This document shows positions 11,607 to 25,600 of a stretch of 64,000 nucleotides of DNA, piece by piece. Made by a program: the position numbers and the translations under genes. The DNA comes from Bryopsis sp. KO-2023 (taxonomy: Eukaryota > Chlorophyta > Ulvophyceae > Bryopsidales > Bryopsidaceae): the NCBI GenBank assembly GCA_030272585.1, contig BSYQ01000006.1, forward strand, positions 3,249,001 through 3,313,000. The letters are read 5' to 3'. Each line of letters opens with the position of its first letter. The first letter of the stretch is position 1. The notes beneath the pieces are model-generated. The model saw only the letters and a program-made list of their open reading frames with translations. It had not been told where the DNA came from and did no database searches.

Positions 11607-12541
11607 CTGATATGTGAGAAAAACACGTGACTCAGATTCTGGACAATTCTGTCACGTCAAAACCGCCATCACAGCCTGCGTTTCTCATCATTCTGGGTTC
11701 GCCGTTTCGCTGTCCCTGCTTGGGCTCCTCGGCACTGAGAAAGGGACAGAAGTTCACGTACGCGGCTACAGAAACCCGACAAGGTTGATAAATTGCCGTT
11801 GAGTCCAATGAGGCCGTGGGCACACAAATCAATGAAGGTGAATGGAAGGGAACGCCACACACATCTATAATTCCATGTTCAGAAAGAAACTCCCCCCTTC
11901 GTGTTCAGTGACGGCGTTCTGGGCGGTTGTACTCAAGAATGCATGCTCGGGCCTTCGCGAATCGACCCTGTTCAGCAGGACGGCGCACAACGAATTCCAT
12001 TGCTTGGTGGCGGTCGAGACGATCAACGTTTTCCTCAGAGTTTTAATGAAATGGGGGGGGGAGGCGGTAACAGTGTTGGGACAGATTGGGAGAGCCTATC
12101 CAACGGGCCATGATGCGCGTGTTCAACGAGATCTGACAAATCAAACAAACAGGAAGAACGCCCCCGCGGGCCAGAATGACACTGGAGATTTTTGTACTGT
12201 GAGTCACAGTTCAAGAGTCACAGTCTGTGACTCAAAGCGTTCGAGCAGCTCCGTGGTCGTTTCCTTTTTTCGACTGTTTTTTTTTTTTGTGCGCTCCTTG
12301 TCGGAGCATGGCTTGCGATTCAGTTCATTTTTTCCAATCAATCGGACGCGACCCTTTCAATGCTTTTTCAATTCTCCAAAGTAATGTTTATTGACGAGTC
12401 ATTGTTGATTGATAAGATGCCTACAGATTTTCTGATTTTTTGGCCACACTTAATCAACAGTTTTCTCATGTTAAGAAAAAGGCATTTGGATGGAAACAAA
12501 AGCATGGTTCAATTCCATGATGCCTTAAAAGTCTTGTATTC
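11607..12541. other. Intergenic or 5' region, no firm gene
   Basis: A forward frame of 180 codons (11842-12384) is open but low in complexity, without splice or family support. A perfect 19-bp dyad (GAGTCACAG T CTGTGACTC) lies at 12215-12233, with a third GAGTCACAG at about 12201-12209. These could be binding sites for a bZIP-type factor, since GAGTCA is the core of such sites. No other signal is seen. Confidence 0.35.
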
Positions 12542-13673
12542 TATTGAATACACTCGTTCGCAACAGCGATACCGAGTGGTGAAACGGCCGCCAAACAACG
12601 CTTTACAAAAAGTAAGCTAATGAACGACACAATGACCAGTCCCTTCACTTCCTAAATAACCTCACTGAATTCATCTTTCCTATACTTTCCAGTCATATCA
12701 AGATCGTTCCAATGTCGGACTATCGATTGTTGCGATACACTGAATTCCACACGCTTTCCTGCGCCTCCGAAAGAATAAAACTATCCACTCCTGACTCTAA
12801 AAATAGGTGCATGGTGGGCCCAACGTTTTTTTGTTTTTTTTTCTAAGAAAAAAACGGATCCTTTCCACTTTAAGATCACTTCGTCCAACGTCGATTTCGT
12901 TCACAGCACCCAGGGTGTCACTCCACAGCACACTCTCTTCCACACCCTTCTTCCGACGCGACTTGCCAAGCCTTTCAAATTTCCAGCGCACACGACTCAA
13001 ACTCACTAGGGTTGGTCAGCCCTCTCGTCAGACCTTCCCACGACGCTCCCAATCACCTCGGGCTCCGAATTTTCCCAACACCAACTGGACGGTTCTTCCC
13101 ACGACGCTCCCAGTCACCTTGGGCTCCACTCCATACGTTTCCGCCACATTCGTCTCGACCCAGGACTCTCCCACCTCGTCGCCACCACTCCTCGGTCGTT
13201 GCCTGATTTATTTTTCCTACGTCGCTCGAGGCCACGACTACTTTGTACACATCGCAGCACAAATAACCCGACCTGGCCACTGCAGAATTCGTCTCACTTC
13301 GAGACGCAACAGTGTCTGGTCGTCCCTGTGCTTGTGATATCGTTCCAGTCACACTTTCTTCGACCTCGCCACTGCAGAATTCGTCTCACTCCGAGACGCA
13401 ACAGTGTCTGGTCGTCCCTGTGCTTGTGCTATCGGTCCAATGAAGACCAAAGCTCCGAAACCATATTGAATACACTCGTTCGCAACAGCGATACCGAGTG
13501 GTGAAACGGCCGCCAAACAACGCTTTACAAAAAGTAAGCTAATGAACGACACAATGACCAGTCCCTTCACTTCCTAAATAGCCTCACTGAATTCATCTTT
13601 CCTATACTTTCCAGTCATATCAAGATCGTTCCAATGTCGGACTATCGATTGTTGCGATACACTGAATTCCACA
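12542..13673. mobile_element. TRIM-like element (small LTR-type element), young
   Basis: Two direct repeats of 210 bp, 12542-12751 and 13464-13673, are about 99.5 percent identical and enclose a 712-bp centre. Each contains a unit beginning TGAATACA and ending TTCCACA, so it can be read with TG...CA ends. The whole is flanked by a possible 4-bp target duplication ATTC (12538-12541 and 13674-13677). The centre has no coding capacity for element proteins and holds its own short tandem repeats (about 13037-13127 and 13276-13440). The near identity of the ends implies a recent origin. No clear primer-binding site is seen, so a plain segmental duplication is the alternative. Confidence 0.5.
13276..13440. 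repeat. Two-copy 92-bp tandem repeat inside the TRIM-like element
   Basis: About 70 bp starting CACTGCAGAATTCGTCTCAC and passing through CGAGACGCAACAGTGTC occur twice, offset by about 92 bp, with a few differences. A smaller pair built on CACGACGCTCCCA lies upstream at about 13037-13127. Both pairs lie between the 210-bp terminal repeats. Confidence 0.75.
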
Positions 13674-15144
13674 ATTCCTAAAATTAGTTTAGAGACCACA
13701 ATTGCATTTCTACAATTATTAATATTTTTACAATCAGATTCAGTATGTGGGTTACAGGCTGTTCGATAGTAGAGTGGAATGCAAAACTGGAGATGATGGT
13801 TGGTAATAAGAGAGCTCCTTCAATTGAGCATTGTATAACATACTTGAATTTAAAGCCAAAGAAAACAAGCGAATGAAAATATCCCAGAATCCGTAGTCAA
13901 CAAAAACTCGACGAGTTTGATGAAACCTTAAATCTATTTTGTCTTTTTTATATTGTCCTTTCGAGGGAGGTGGGTTTGGTGGGTTCATGATAACAAGGGG
14001 TTTTAATCAGTGATGCGCTGATTTCATGGCTGGGAGAGTGTGATGAGTCATAGTTTTTTTTTCTATTAGGAGTGATGTAGCTCTAATGAAGTTCAGAAAA
14101 ATGAATCCTGTTCTCGATTCGTGTGGCGTCTCATATTTCTCGTTAGTGAAATTTGAGAGCTCTATGATTAAAGTGGGTCATTACTTTTCTTGCTTTACTT
14201 TTATTTTCTTTCTCCAGCAACAGGGATTTGCTTTTAAGTGAGAGCTTGAGAGAAACAGGGAGATCACATGCTTGAATGAACCCTTTCAGAGCAGGAGCAG
14301 CAGCAGAAAGCATCATCTCATCTGACAATTCATATTGACAGCAGTGGTGATATCAATACATTAAGTACAAGAACAGATGGAAAGACACCCAAAAAAGTCG
14401 GTGTCTGTTTCTTTAGCCCTCCCACAAAAGTGCCCACAGTCTATCCATTTTTGTAACTTCGATTTTGTTTCCACCCCCACTTGATAACAAAATGGCATAC
14501 AAAAGAAAGCTTACGAGATATTTATTTTTTCAACATTCTTTGCTAGTGTTAGACTGGGTTTTCTGAACGGCAGTAAATGAAGAAGAGTTTGGTTGAATGG
14601 AAAAATTAGAATGAATCAGTGAACTGTTTAGTCATGTGAAGTTGAAGGAAACCAGGAAAAAGGGGTTGATGTGAAGAAAAAGGACGCCTGTGCAAAAAGT
14701 TTGGTTGCAACTTTGACACTGGAAACAAACGCCACTCACGAGGCTCCAGGGAATACTTTGCCGCCGCCGTCCCTCTCACATCATGATCAAGACTAAGCCT
14801 GGGAATCGAATCGAATGGTTTGCCTTCCGCTTCCGCTTCCGCTTCCGCTTCCGCTTCCACCAGAGCGTTTCTGGGTGCGAATAGCTCGCTTCGTTTCGAA
14901 ACATATTTAAACGAGCATGAAATTGCATCGTCGAGGAGAATGCGATGCGATGGGATGGAGTCATCGCAATGCTGCAATGTCTGTCATAGGAGCAGAGACG
15001 ACAAAGTTCTGGAAACCTCCCAACGCACTCGTCTGGAAGCAAGCGAAGCTCTGTTTCGTCAAGACATCGCACACAACTCTCGAATCAAGGGCACTTGTTT
15101 CGAAAAACTCACCTCTTTTACACCGCAGCACGTTTTCTCAGAAC
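13674..15144. other. Intergenic spacer and DnaJ 5' region with a TTCCGC hexamer repeat
   Basis: No gene recognised. At about 14825-14860 the hexamer CTTCCG is repeated about six times. The DnaJ frame is open upstream of 15145 as far as 14917, but the family start is at 15145, so this part is read as 5' UTR and promoter. A minus-strand frame crossing the hexamers (14606-14977) is repeat-driven. Confidence 0.5.
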
Positions 15145-17711
15145 ATGTTTGGCGGGTTCGGTTTCAACGCTTTCAACGGACCAATGGGGGGAATGCCCCC
15201 CTGCCGCGGTCCAGTGGATAATTCTCGATACTATGGGATCCTGGGGGTGGAAAAGACTTGTTCTTCTGCGCAGATAAAGAAAGCTTATCAGAAACTAGCA
15301 CTTAAGGTCCATCCTGACAAAGGTGATTGTGAGGAGACGACGTCTATGAACGATGTCCTTCCTCTTCTGGGGAAGGCACGTGTTCAGTTCGCTGCAATTG
15401 AACTGAGGAACGACACTGCCATGTGCTGCAGACGTTTGACGCAAGTTTTCAGACAAAGACGTAGTTAGGATGTGTTTCCTCGTCGACGACCCAGCCCCAC
15501 CGCAGCGCGCGACCTCGACGCGTTTGCTTCGGGTTTATTTTGCCTTACAGAAAAAAAAGGTTTTTCCATTTTGCGGTCGAACGGGGTTGCGGACGTCGGG
15601 TTCGGACATGTGCACGTGCTTTGTTTGTTTGTTTCTTTGTTGGGTGCGAAAAGAGTGAGAAGTGTGACTGCATGTGGCCATGTATGACCCAGCATGAATT
15701 GAGTGGCTGATAGCAGAGCAGAAATAGGAGGGGAGAATTGACAATTCTCAATTGAGAATTGAGAATTTCCTTTCCCTTCAGCTTTACAAACATATATATA
15801 TATATATTTCACGGAACTTCTCTGTGCGTTGGACAGGTGGTGACCCTGAAAAATTCAAGGAAATCAATGAAGCCTATGCTGTGCTTGGAGATGAAAAGAA
15901 AAGAGAGCTTTACGATGAGGTTTGTTGCAACTCACTAGCCCATTCCCCGATAACAACGAGAAAAACATAGTCCAAATTTGACCACATGCCATCCTCTGAT
16001 GCCGAATCAAACCCACCATTTTGTGCTGTTATCAAACATCCTAGCCCTTCCCCCCCCCCCTGCCCCAGAAAAAAAAAAAAAAAAAAACATTATTTTTTTT
16101 CCCTGTTGAAAATGACCTCGATTTCATGCAAGTCAGGTTGACGGGTTTCCTCCTGTTTGTGAGAAAAGCTTGGAGAAGAAGCTATGAAGGAGGGTGCAGG
16201 GGCTCCCAGCACCAGCGGCCACGGCACCATGGCAGACATTCTCGACCATCTCATGGGGGTTCGAATGGGGGGCCGCAGACCCTCAGGTCGGCCTTTCCGC
16301 AACATGAAGGGGGAGAATGCCGTGCACAAAATGGATGTAACTTTGGAAGAGATGTACAATGGAGGCACAAGGTAGCGCCAAAAAAAAAAAGTGTGTGGAT
16401 ATTATTTTTTGGACGAAAAGAAGGGTAGAGCCTCAATGTCTTTCCCCACACACATGCGCAAAAAAAGGCGAAAAAACAGTGATTTTGTCTGTGTGGAGAC
16501 TTTATACTTGATGTCGTTTCAGAATCGAATTGTGTGTGTGTGTGTGTCAGACAGTTGCCTTTGCGCCGGAAGAGGCGTTGCATCGATTGCAATGGCTCCG
16601 GATCGAAAACGGGGAAGAAGCAAGTCTGTATGGCATGTGATGGCGAAGGAGTGGAAGTGATATTGAACCGCATGGGAATGGGCCTTGTTCAGCAAATTCA
16701 GAGAACTTGCCAGCACTGCGGCGGACAAGGAAAACATTTGCACCCTTCACTCGCATGCATGAGGTTCGAGAGAAAGTCAGACATACGATATAACGAGACT
16801 CCCCGTCTTTCATTTACAACCACCATGCATCTTCGTTTCGGTGGGAAGGATTGTTTTTGTTTGCTGGGTTATTTCGTTCAGTGTGTTTTGATGGTCGGTG
16901 ACAGTTCCCCTTTTTTTTGCTGGAATTGCAAATCATGGGGGTGACCATTTTCTTCTTAGCAATTTTTTGAATGGAATTTTGCATTGTCCAGATGAGTAAG
17001 AAGAGCACAAGATATCCCTCCTTTTGCTTTCCAATCACCTTTTTTTTTCCCTTTTTTTTGACCAGGTGCCAAGGTGTGGGTGTCGTAAGCGAACAGAAGG
17101 TTCAGGAATTCTGTGTGGAGCAAGGCATGCGTGATAACGAGAAAATCGTCTTGTCGGGCGAGGCCGGAGTTGCCTCCCCAAACGAAGAACCGGGCGATCT
17201 CATTATCGTGGTGAAAGCCATTCCGCACCGACTATTCAAACGCCGAAATGCTGACTTGATAGTGGTCCGCAAAATCTCCTTAGCTGACGCCTTGTGCGGG
17301 ACGAGTTTGACCATCAGACACTTGGATGGCAGGGATATTTCCCTTTCAACCAATCCAGGGGAGGTCATCGAGCCAGGGCAATGGAAATGCATCGATGGGG
17401 AGGGCATGCCGGTTCACGGTCGACCTCTCATCAAAGGAAATCTGTACATTCAGTTCGAAGTGACTTTTCCGAAATTTATCCCCCCAACGGACCAGTCGAC
17501 CATCGGGATGATGTTGGGTAAGGAGAAACCGCCGGGCTGGGATCAGCCACAAGATGGTCAGACTGTGATGTCCCGAGATGTGCTGGACGTGGATGAAGAA
17601 TTCAGGACCAGGGTTAAATTTGGTAAAGGTAATTCTGCGTATGATTCTGATGAAGACTCCGGCGAAATGCGATGGAACCACAGCAATCATGTGCAATGTG
17701 CACATCAGTGA
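15145..17711 (+). CDS. Type I DnaJ (Hsp40) co-chaperone, plant J2/J3-like, with CaaX box
   Basis: Five exons, 15145-15322, 15837-15919, 16169-16371, 16551-16763 and 17066-17711, give 440 residues. The J domain (about residues 28-92) has the HPD motif in LKVHPDKGG. Four zinc-binding CxxCxGxG repeats follow: CIDCNGSG, CMACDGEG, CQHCGGQG and CMRCQGVG, the last rebuilt across an intron. Then come the two beta-barrel substrate domains. The protein ends VQCAHQ, a CaaX-type box. Land-plant homologues end in a like box and are farnesylated, so membrane-attached and soluble pools are expected. It delivers clients to Hsp70 and stimulates its ATPase. The start at 15145 matches the family start MFG. The Gly/Phe linker is short. 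Joints are all GT-AG with consistent phase. Confidence 0.93.
15743..15760. repeat. 18-bp palindrome in DnaJ intron 1
   Basis: AATTCTCAATTGAGAATT is perfectly self-complementary, and further copies of the half-word GAGAATT follow directly. It lies about 75 bp before the exon 2 acceptor. It may be incidental in AT-rich intron sequence. Confidence 0.7.
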
Positions 17712-18941
17712 GTGCCAGAATGTTCAGTTTTTTTTTTAATTTTCTTTTGGAAGGAACGATGACCATTAGTTGGGGGTTGGCGTGGGTTTATTTTGCATCC
17801 TGTTCAATATTGTTTTTGGAATTGCGAAAAAAGCAGCAGATCGACACACCATATTGTTGTTGGGGAAAACGGGGGGTGGGGGGAAGTAGGCTGGTGGCAG
17901 GGATTTGAATTTGGGGGGGGGATGTTGTTAGGAGTGGTTCCGCCTCTCAAGGTGCTCTTTATTTCATTGTTATTTGGGTGCAATTGGGGGGAGTGGGGAC
18001 TTGTTCGGATCTGAGGTTAGTTGGACAGAGTTTACGGGGAGGCTTTGCTTACGGGATCGATATCCTTGTAAGCTGGAGTCATATCGTGGCATACTTCGTT
18101 TCCAATACGACAAAAATACCAAAACTTTCGGCCCCCCAACCGACCAGTAGGGAAATGCCCTTAATGTTTTCGTTGAGTTTGGTGAAGCTTCGACTTGTTT
18201 TATTCTCGTGTGTTCCTTGAAGAGGTTGTGCTGAAGATATATTCCAATATATTCCAGAATTTGGAAATCTTACTTCAAATTGATATGTGTAAAAAAAGTT
18301 CACGAGTTCAAAGGGACCGAGAAATTGAGCTTAATTATGCTAGAATTAATTTAATTTAGTTAAGCAAGCATTATTATCCGCTCAAGACCTCCGTACACAT
18401 TAAAGCAGATATCAACGACATAGATAGAAAGACGTTCCAGCATATAATTATAGTAGTTTACAATTATAACAGGTGTGAAAAGGGAGAGTTGGGTTACAAT
18501 ATGAAACTTACACCAATTGTGGAAAGCAGTAATTCAGTTCGGTAGTTGCTGTACAATTAGGACTCTTGGTTGTGGTGTTTGAGGGGACTTGGTTGGCACA
18601 GGGGTCGAGTACTTTTTGCAAGTAGGAAGGTGAATTCAACACAATTTCAATTTCGATAATCACTGATGACATGGAGGCAGTTCTCCATTCGATCGCAGAA
18701 GAGGTAGTTCCAACCACCAACCACCTTTCAGTGATTCTTTTCACTGAAACGCATTCCCTGTGTTTTTGATGGTTGGCCCAAAGGCACTTTCCATTGCACA
18801 AAAACGCTCCTTTCACCAGGTGCTATTGGGATGAACCCCCCCCCCCAAAAAAAAAACCACCAGCTTTGAAATCAGAGGAAACCATAAAAGAAAACAACAG
18901 AATATGATACAAAACCCAGCCTAAAGAATTATGCTCGGTTC
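17712..18941. other. Spacer between the convergent DnaJ and XDH genes
   Basis: Both genes end here, so it should contain two 3' UTRs. G runs occur at about 17860-17920 and a C/A run at 18837-18856. I see no coding or RNA gene signal. Confidence 0.5.
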
Positions 18942-21900
18942 TCAAGAAAAGCTTGCAACGATCTCCTTCAAATCCTCGACTTTTGCCACTCCACACGCTA
19001 ACCTCAGCCTTTCAGGAGTGCAAGGGGCATCCAATCGAAACCATCCCTGGAGTCCCGCCTCTTCTCTGGACGTATACACTGCTTCCTTCAACGCAAAAAA
19101 AGCAGATTGTGCCAACAAGAACGGAGGCTCCCCCACGGCCTTGGAGGAGTGAATGACTCTCGGGTTCGCCGAGTTCTTCAGCAGACTGACGCGGAAATCG
19201 ATGGGAATATCGTTTGCAGTGGGTATTTTGTATGTGCCTGGCCCTGCAGTGTGGAGATGCCCCCGTCGAACCCAGGGGTTTGAACTGTCACCCCATACCA
19301 GCTCCTCCATGCACAGCCACCCCATGCCTTGAACGAATCCCCCTTCAACCTGTCAGAATTGCAGCTCAAAACAGTTCAGCCACCAACACAAAGGATTCAG
19401 ATTTCAAAAGCAAAAGACCCCATATCTGTAATTACAGATGCTTATAAGCATAGACATTCACAAAAATAAACACATTTCAATTTTTCCGTCGCAAGAAAAT
19501 TCACATTCTCCAATCAGGGTGCACTTGAGCAGCAAACTTCAAGAAGGTCCAAAAATAATACCTGTCCAATGTCGATGGCTGGATTGATTGGGTTTCCCAC
19601 ATCCATGACAATATCCACTCTCAAAATATGCCAGTCCCCCGTCAGTACGTCCAGTTCAACCTCCGTAGAGGCGGCTCCATAGCAAAAGTAATTGAACGGT
19701 TTATCACCACCCGCACCGGTAATGTCAGGGGTTGCATAAAAGCCATGGGCACTGAGGTCCACCCTTTCCAAGTAAGCAGCTTTGACGATCTGCTCCATGC
19801 TTGCTCCAGGGAGTTTTGCCCTGAAGGGTGCCAGTCTTTTGTTGATTTTCTGGCATGCATCCAGGATGGCTCCTCCGTACAGGTCCGAACTTGCTGAGGC
19901 TGCTGTTGGGGATGCGTTGGGTACCTGTGATTCAAACATGGAGATAAAAGTCGGCAAAAAATTGTGAGGAAGATAACAAGTATGAATTAAAAAAAACGAA
20001 AAAACATACCGTGAATGGGCTGCACTCAGCCTTTTGGCCTTGTGCAAAACACTTTCAATTTCAAATCAAATATATGAACCCACAACAAGACAGCGATCTT
20101 TACGAAAAGCTGTGGACACTCGTTGTCTGGAGGGGCCTTTGCACTGTAACATTTTGCGATTTCCTGATTTTTCCTCATTTTTTTTTCGGCAAAGTAGATT
20201 CTCACCTTGTCTGTGGATGTTTCGGATATGAATACAGACGTCAGTGGAACTTTCAGGGCACTGGCAGCCACTTGACACATTTTCGTATGGAGACCTTGCC
20301 CCATTTCGACACCTCCATGGGTGACCAATACACTGCCATCCGTGTATACATGCACCAAAGCCCCGCCTTGGTTCATGAATTTCGCGGTGAAAGATATGCC
20401 GAATTTGGTGGGGGTCAATGCCAAGCCTCTCTTGCGGAACCTGAAAAAAAAAGGTTTTTAAGGACAAAACTATTAACTTGAAAATAAAATTGGGTGTGAA
20501 TCCTCAGGTCATTGGTTGAAATCTAACGAAGCAAAACAGATCATTGCACTACGCCAAAAAAAAAAATACATAATTAAAACAATTTCAAGAATGTGAGGAA
20601 ATCACGCAGGATATAAATTTGCGAACAACAAAAAAGCATAAAATCATGACATGAAGCGCCCCCAAAAGTGTCCTCAAAACCAATAACCTGACACTTATTT
20701 TTCACTTTTTTTGTTTTGTTTTGATAATATATGTACAACATACACACATATATTGTCACCTGTTAGCAGCATTGAACTGTGCAACAGCCACTTCTCTGTC
20801 ACTGTAACTCGACGAGGCCACCACTTCCTCCCAACACCTCCTGACCTGGCAATCCTCCATGCGTTGACCGAAATGAGTCACATCCCCAGCAGAGTACAAA
20901 TTTCTTGATCTGACCTCCTCCGGTTTCAATTCCAAGACCCTTGCAACTCTATCCACGAACATTTCAGTCAAAAGGGATCCCTGAGGCCCCCCAAAGCCAC
21001 GGAATGCCGTGTTCGATGGGGTGTTTGTCTTGCACAGCCTCCCGTTGATTCGCATGTTTGGGATTTTGTAGCTGTTGTCTGAATGGAGGACAGCCCTGTC
21101 CATTATGGGTACAGACAGGTCGAGGGAATTCCCGGCATTAGAATACAGCTTTACATCTGCTGCCACGATTTTTCCATCGGAATTGAACCCCACTTTGTAC
21201 TTGGACAGAAATGCATGCCTGTGACCTATGATTCCAGAAAAAAAAAGAAAAAAGAAATGGTTATGTCTACATTATGCAGTTTTGAACGAGGATGATTTCA
21301 CAAAGAACCAAACAAAAATAGATATCGGCATGTTGATCATTCTCGACACGTTGCAGAATTCAGTCAAGGTGCAAGCTTTAGTCATGGAGACCCATTTGTT
21401 CCAGAAGCATAAGCTTTCAGCCCACTTCCAGCTAGTATACCCCTGCCGAAAATAACTCCCCCCCCCCCCCCCCACACACACACAATACAAACCATCCGCA
21501 CCCATTTTCCCCAACCAGCAAAAGACACACCTGTGATTTGCATGTCTTGATCTCGGTCCAAACAAAGTTTGACAGGTTTTTTCAGAATGAAGGCAGGCAC
21601 AGCGATTGCAGCGTTCAGAATGGCGCTTCTTGATTCTTTCCCTCCGAATCCGCCACCTATTCTCTTGGTCTTACAAACTATCTTGTGCTCTGGAACCCCC
21701 AGCACCTTGGCAGCAATGGACGTGTGTTTGTAGGGAGCCTGAAAATCAAGACTGATATGAATGAACGAGTTGTGATTTTTACAATATTCACACTAGCCTC
21801 CTCGAAGGGAGGAGGTGGAAGGCTAGACTTAGAAGCAATCCAACCCATATCTGTGGATTGCGGCCCATGCAATATTTTTGCTTCTCAGCACAGATTCATT

Positions 21901-22568
21901 CAAAAATGTGCAACCCGTAAGTTAGTTTAATTCTCTTTTAATTCCTCCCACCATTTTTCTTTTCACTATGTAACTCAATCAGCAAGCGAAACAGGCGCCA
22001 TCAGCCCTTGGATGCAACATAGCCCAGAAAAAGAGAAAAAAAAAACCAAAAACAAAGCCAAAAAAAAAAGTATTTCTGAACAAACATCACCTGTGTCGAC
22101 GCCAGCATCGTCATTTCCAAGTTTTCATCTGGGACGACCACACACCCTTGAGGTTCCAGATAAAAATGTTCTTGACCACCGCATGCATTCTCCCCCTCGA
22201 TCACATGATCACAGGATTGGAAAGCCGAATCCACATCCCCACACTCCACCCTGGGATATTCGTCAAAGAAACTCTGTGCCTCTACGGCATCCCGAATGGT
22301 CAAAATCGGATCGAGCTCCTCATACTCTATTTTCACCAATCGTGAGGCCAGCTGTGCGATGGCTTGAGTGGTTGCTACTGTCACTCCGATCACCTACGCA
22401 TTGTTATGCTGCCAGGCTGATTGGGAAGTCGTTTGATCGCTGGAAATCATGGACCATGTTTATTTACGTTTTAAACGAAGAATTTATGTCGTAACTGGAT
22501 GCTCGAGTCTTGACTTGATCGTTCTGCCAATATGTCTGAAGCTTTTTTCAGAGATAGGTTTTGGTCCC

Positions 22569-22636
<68 letters not shown>

Positions 22637-25600
22637 TTTTCCAAACTGGTCGTGTGATTTCTCCAGTCTTGAGATTTGCTGAAAAAAATAGTGGTCAATT
22701 TCTGAACCAGGAACGACATTTAGGAAAAAAAAAATTAACAAGATATAGAAAAAGAAAGGAAATGGACGTAAGGAAACGAACATAACTAGAAAAGGAAGCT
22801 GGTGATCTCTCTTTGTAGTGGTGTTCAGTTGGAGAAATCACCTGGCCAACGCAAGTGACTTTTTTCGAAGCAAAAAGCTCCTCATCAGGGACGATCGGCC
22901 CGACTATGTTGCTTCCGGGAACGTCTTTGTAAGAATAAAATCCATGAACCCCTTCGACTGCCAGAGCAGCAGAAGCATCGACACCCACAATGTTTGCATG
23001 AGGTTTTGAGCTGGTAACCAGGGCTGCATGGAGACACCCGGCCACGTCGACATCATCAAAGTATTTTGCCTCCCCACATACCTGAACATATTTCAATCAA
23101 ATTACCAGCTTGGATTCTTCTTCAACCAAAAATAGAAATTGCTTGGATAATACAGGGATGATGACACATGACTTAAAACTTGCTGACACACTCGCGAGCA
23201 TCAAAAAAAATATGGAAAAGGGTGTTTCAAACAGCCGTTTCATTGATTCATGCATGTATATTTGTGCTGGATTGCACCGGTCTTAGGGGAAGGGGCCTTA
23301 CGATGGTACTGGATATGATTCTATATATAGAGAGATATAAGTTGATAAAAAAGGTTTGTTCACGGAATAAAAAAGGTGTTCAACACACAATATCTTCCAA
23401 CAATGGTGCTTCGTTTTGTTTTTTTTGTTTTTTTTACCTGCATGTCTGCACTAAGATGCCTTTCTGGGTTTCCCACGATCTCATCCGAATTTTTGGTCTC
23501 CGCATAATATCGAATTCCATGGGAAGGCGGCCGATTGAATTGCTCGATGCTTGAAAGGTGCCTTTCGTGCACAGGAATCTCCAGAGCATCAGACACATGC
23601 AGGAAAAATTTGAACAGAAACGATGCTGCCAGCGAAAATCTGAACTCCGACATTCCACCAGGGGCATCAGCCGCAATGACGACATCATCTTTCAGAGAAT
23701 CCAATGCTGCCTGGAACAAAACATTTTCCGAGTAGGTCTGATTTCCATCGATGTTTTCACAATCTTAAGATTTTTCATCAGTCATGGTGTTGCTTCTATT
23801 AAATTTGAAAGGGCGGGGGAGGGGTGTGTGTCTAATTTTGGCTGCCTAGTGGTGGTGTTGGATTGCTGCCATGGGTTCGCAAGTCATGCTGTTTTTGCTG
23901 CCAACTTGTTCAATTTTTTTTCTCTGTTTTCATGTACCTTGAAAGTGTCTGGGCTCCATGGTTTCCCTAGCATAACTTTTTCGACTGACTTTGCACTGAT
24001 TGTTTTTGCTGCCACACCGCCGTATGCAATCGAGCTGTCCTGAACCACCCAACCATCCTTCCCATTGCTCCTCAGCTTGACTCGCATACCTATTGCCACC
24101 CCCCCAAAAAAAAAGAATGAAATAATGAAATAACATAACATAAATTGCACAATGTAAAGAAATCCCATGTAAACTCAACATAAACAATTCCATGTCTCAC
24201 CGAGTTCCACAAAAAGAAAGAGCAATGAGGGAGCTAGATTTCGATTCCAAGAAAGCAAAAGAAAAATCCATAAGGAATTCGTTGACCATCAGATACCTGC
24301 AGTCACTATGGCAATGTCGTCCTCCCTTCGACGGGCTTGTTTGAATTCTTTCACAAACTCATGCTCCTTGGTGTACAGAATGAACACCTCATACAGGATT
24401 TCATGAGGTTGCATGTCCACTTTTCTGTTTCAAGAAAAACACATACATAAATGAAAAAAGCACCTCCTTTATTTCAAAATTATCCCCCACAACACAAACG
24501 CGGTTATCAAAAACACAATTTCACCCTCCCCAAAACAAAATCCTGAAACCATATCAATTCATCACTTCATCACTTCAAAAAAGAAAAATTGTAGTTTCAT
24601 GCAACAAAAAAAACCCTTGTTCAAACCGAGCATCACTGCCACAACTCACCTATATCCCAGAAAGAAATTCGCTGCCGGCACATCCCTATCAGCCAATTTC
24701 AACCCTTTGATCTTGAAAGTCGCATTTCCAGCGATCAGCAAAGGATTCAAGTCAGAAATGGGACTCCCAGTAACTATATTCCCTCCTAACGAAGCCACGT
24801 TTCTTATTTGATTCCCAGCAAACCAGCGCAGCTGTTCAAGAATGGAGGAGAATATCGACAAGCGGTGGCCTTGACTAGGGCGTTGCTCCAGAATGCTTTC
24901 ACATGTCCTCATGAGATTTGTCAAACTCGTGGCTGCTCCAATTGTGACCCCCTCCTCGCCAATGGATATCTGTTCATTTCCAAAGAAAGCAGACAGATTT
25001 GTAGAAATTCTTAAAAAGAAAATGTTCAAATTGTCAAAAAAACACCCCCTCACAACAGGAGTGCATGTATGGAAAACAATGGAGCTTTTTCGGATCGAAC
25101 CTTAACCCATATCCCCCATCCATGCCCAGGATTGCCATGATCTCTCATTTCAGGTTTGGGTGCTGTCCGGAAAATCGAGTGTTACCTGTTTAAGCTCTGG
25201 AATGTGATTGACATCGATAAGATCCTGGTAACCAGCATGTTTGAATTTCATTTCTATCCCCACTTCGGTATTTCCGACCACGAGCTTCCCATGCGGCATG
25301 CGTTGTTTCGCCTCCAACAGCTTTTCCAGCGTCACTGGCCGATGCCAATTGCACACACCACCTGAAATCAAATCACCCACAACCATTCATGAATTTCCTC
25401 AAAATAAATTCTTTTTCTGTTCCCAAGAACAACCGGAAAAAAAAAAAAAAAACGGAATTTTCAAACTGGTATGACTGAAATCGTTCGCCAAGATGAATTT
25501 ATAGGACCAGCTTATGGACTGCTCAATATCTCCTCTTTGGATGCACGAGGTGTAAAGAAATCAAGCAACCTGATGGGAAGCCCATTATATTGAATGGTGA

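Noticed and set aside
11842-12384. A 180-codon plus-strand frame
   Set aside because: Low complexity in its second half, no recognisable domain and no splice signals.
14606-15072. Minus-strand frames across the CTTCCG hexamers, with long EA or KR repeats
   Set aside because: They are driven by the hexamer repeat and overlap the DnaJ 5' region. There is no splice or family support.
22484-22783. Frames of alternating His-Thr or Val-Cys residues
   Set aside because: Translation of the GT microsatellite in an XDH intron.
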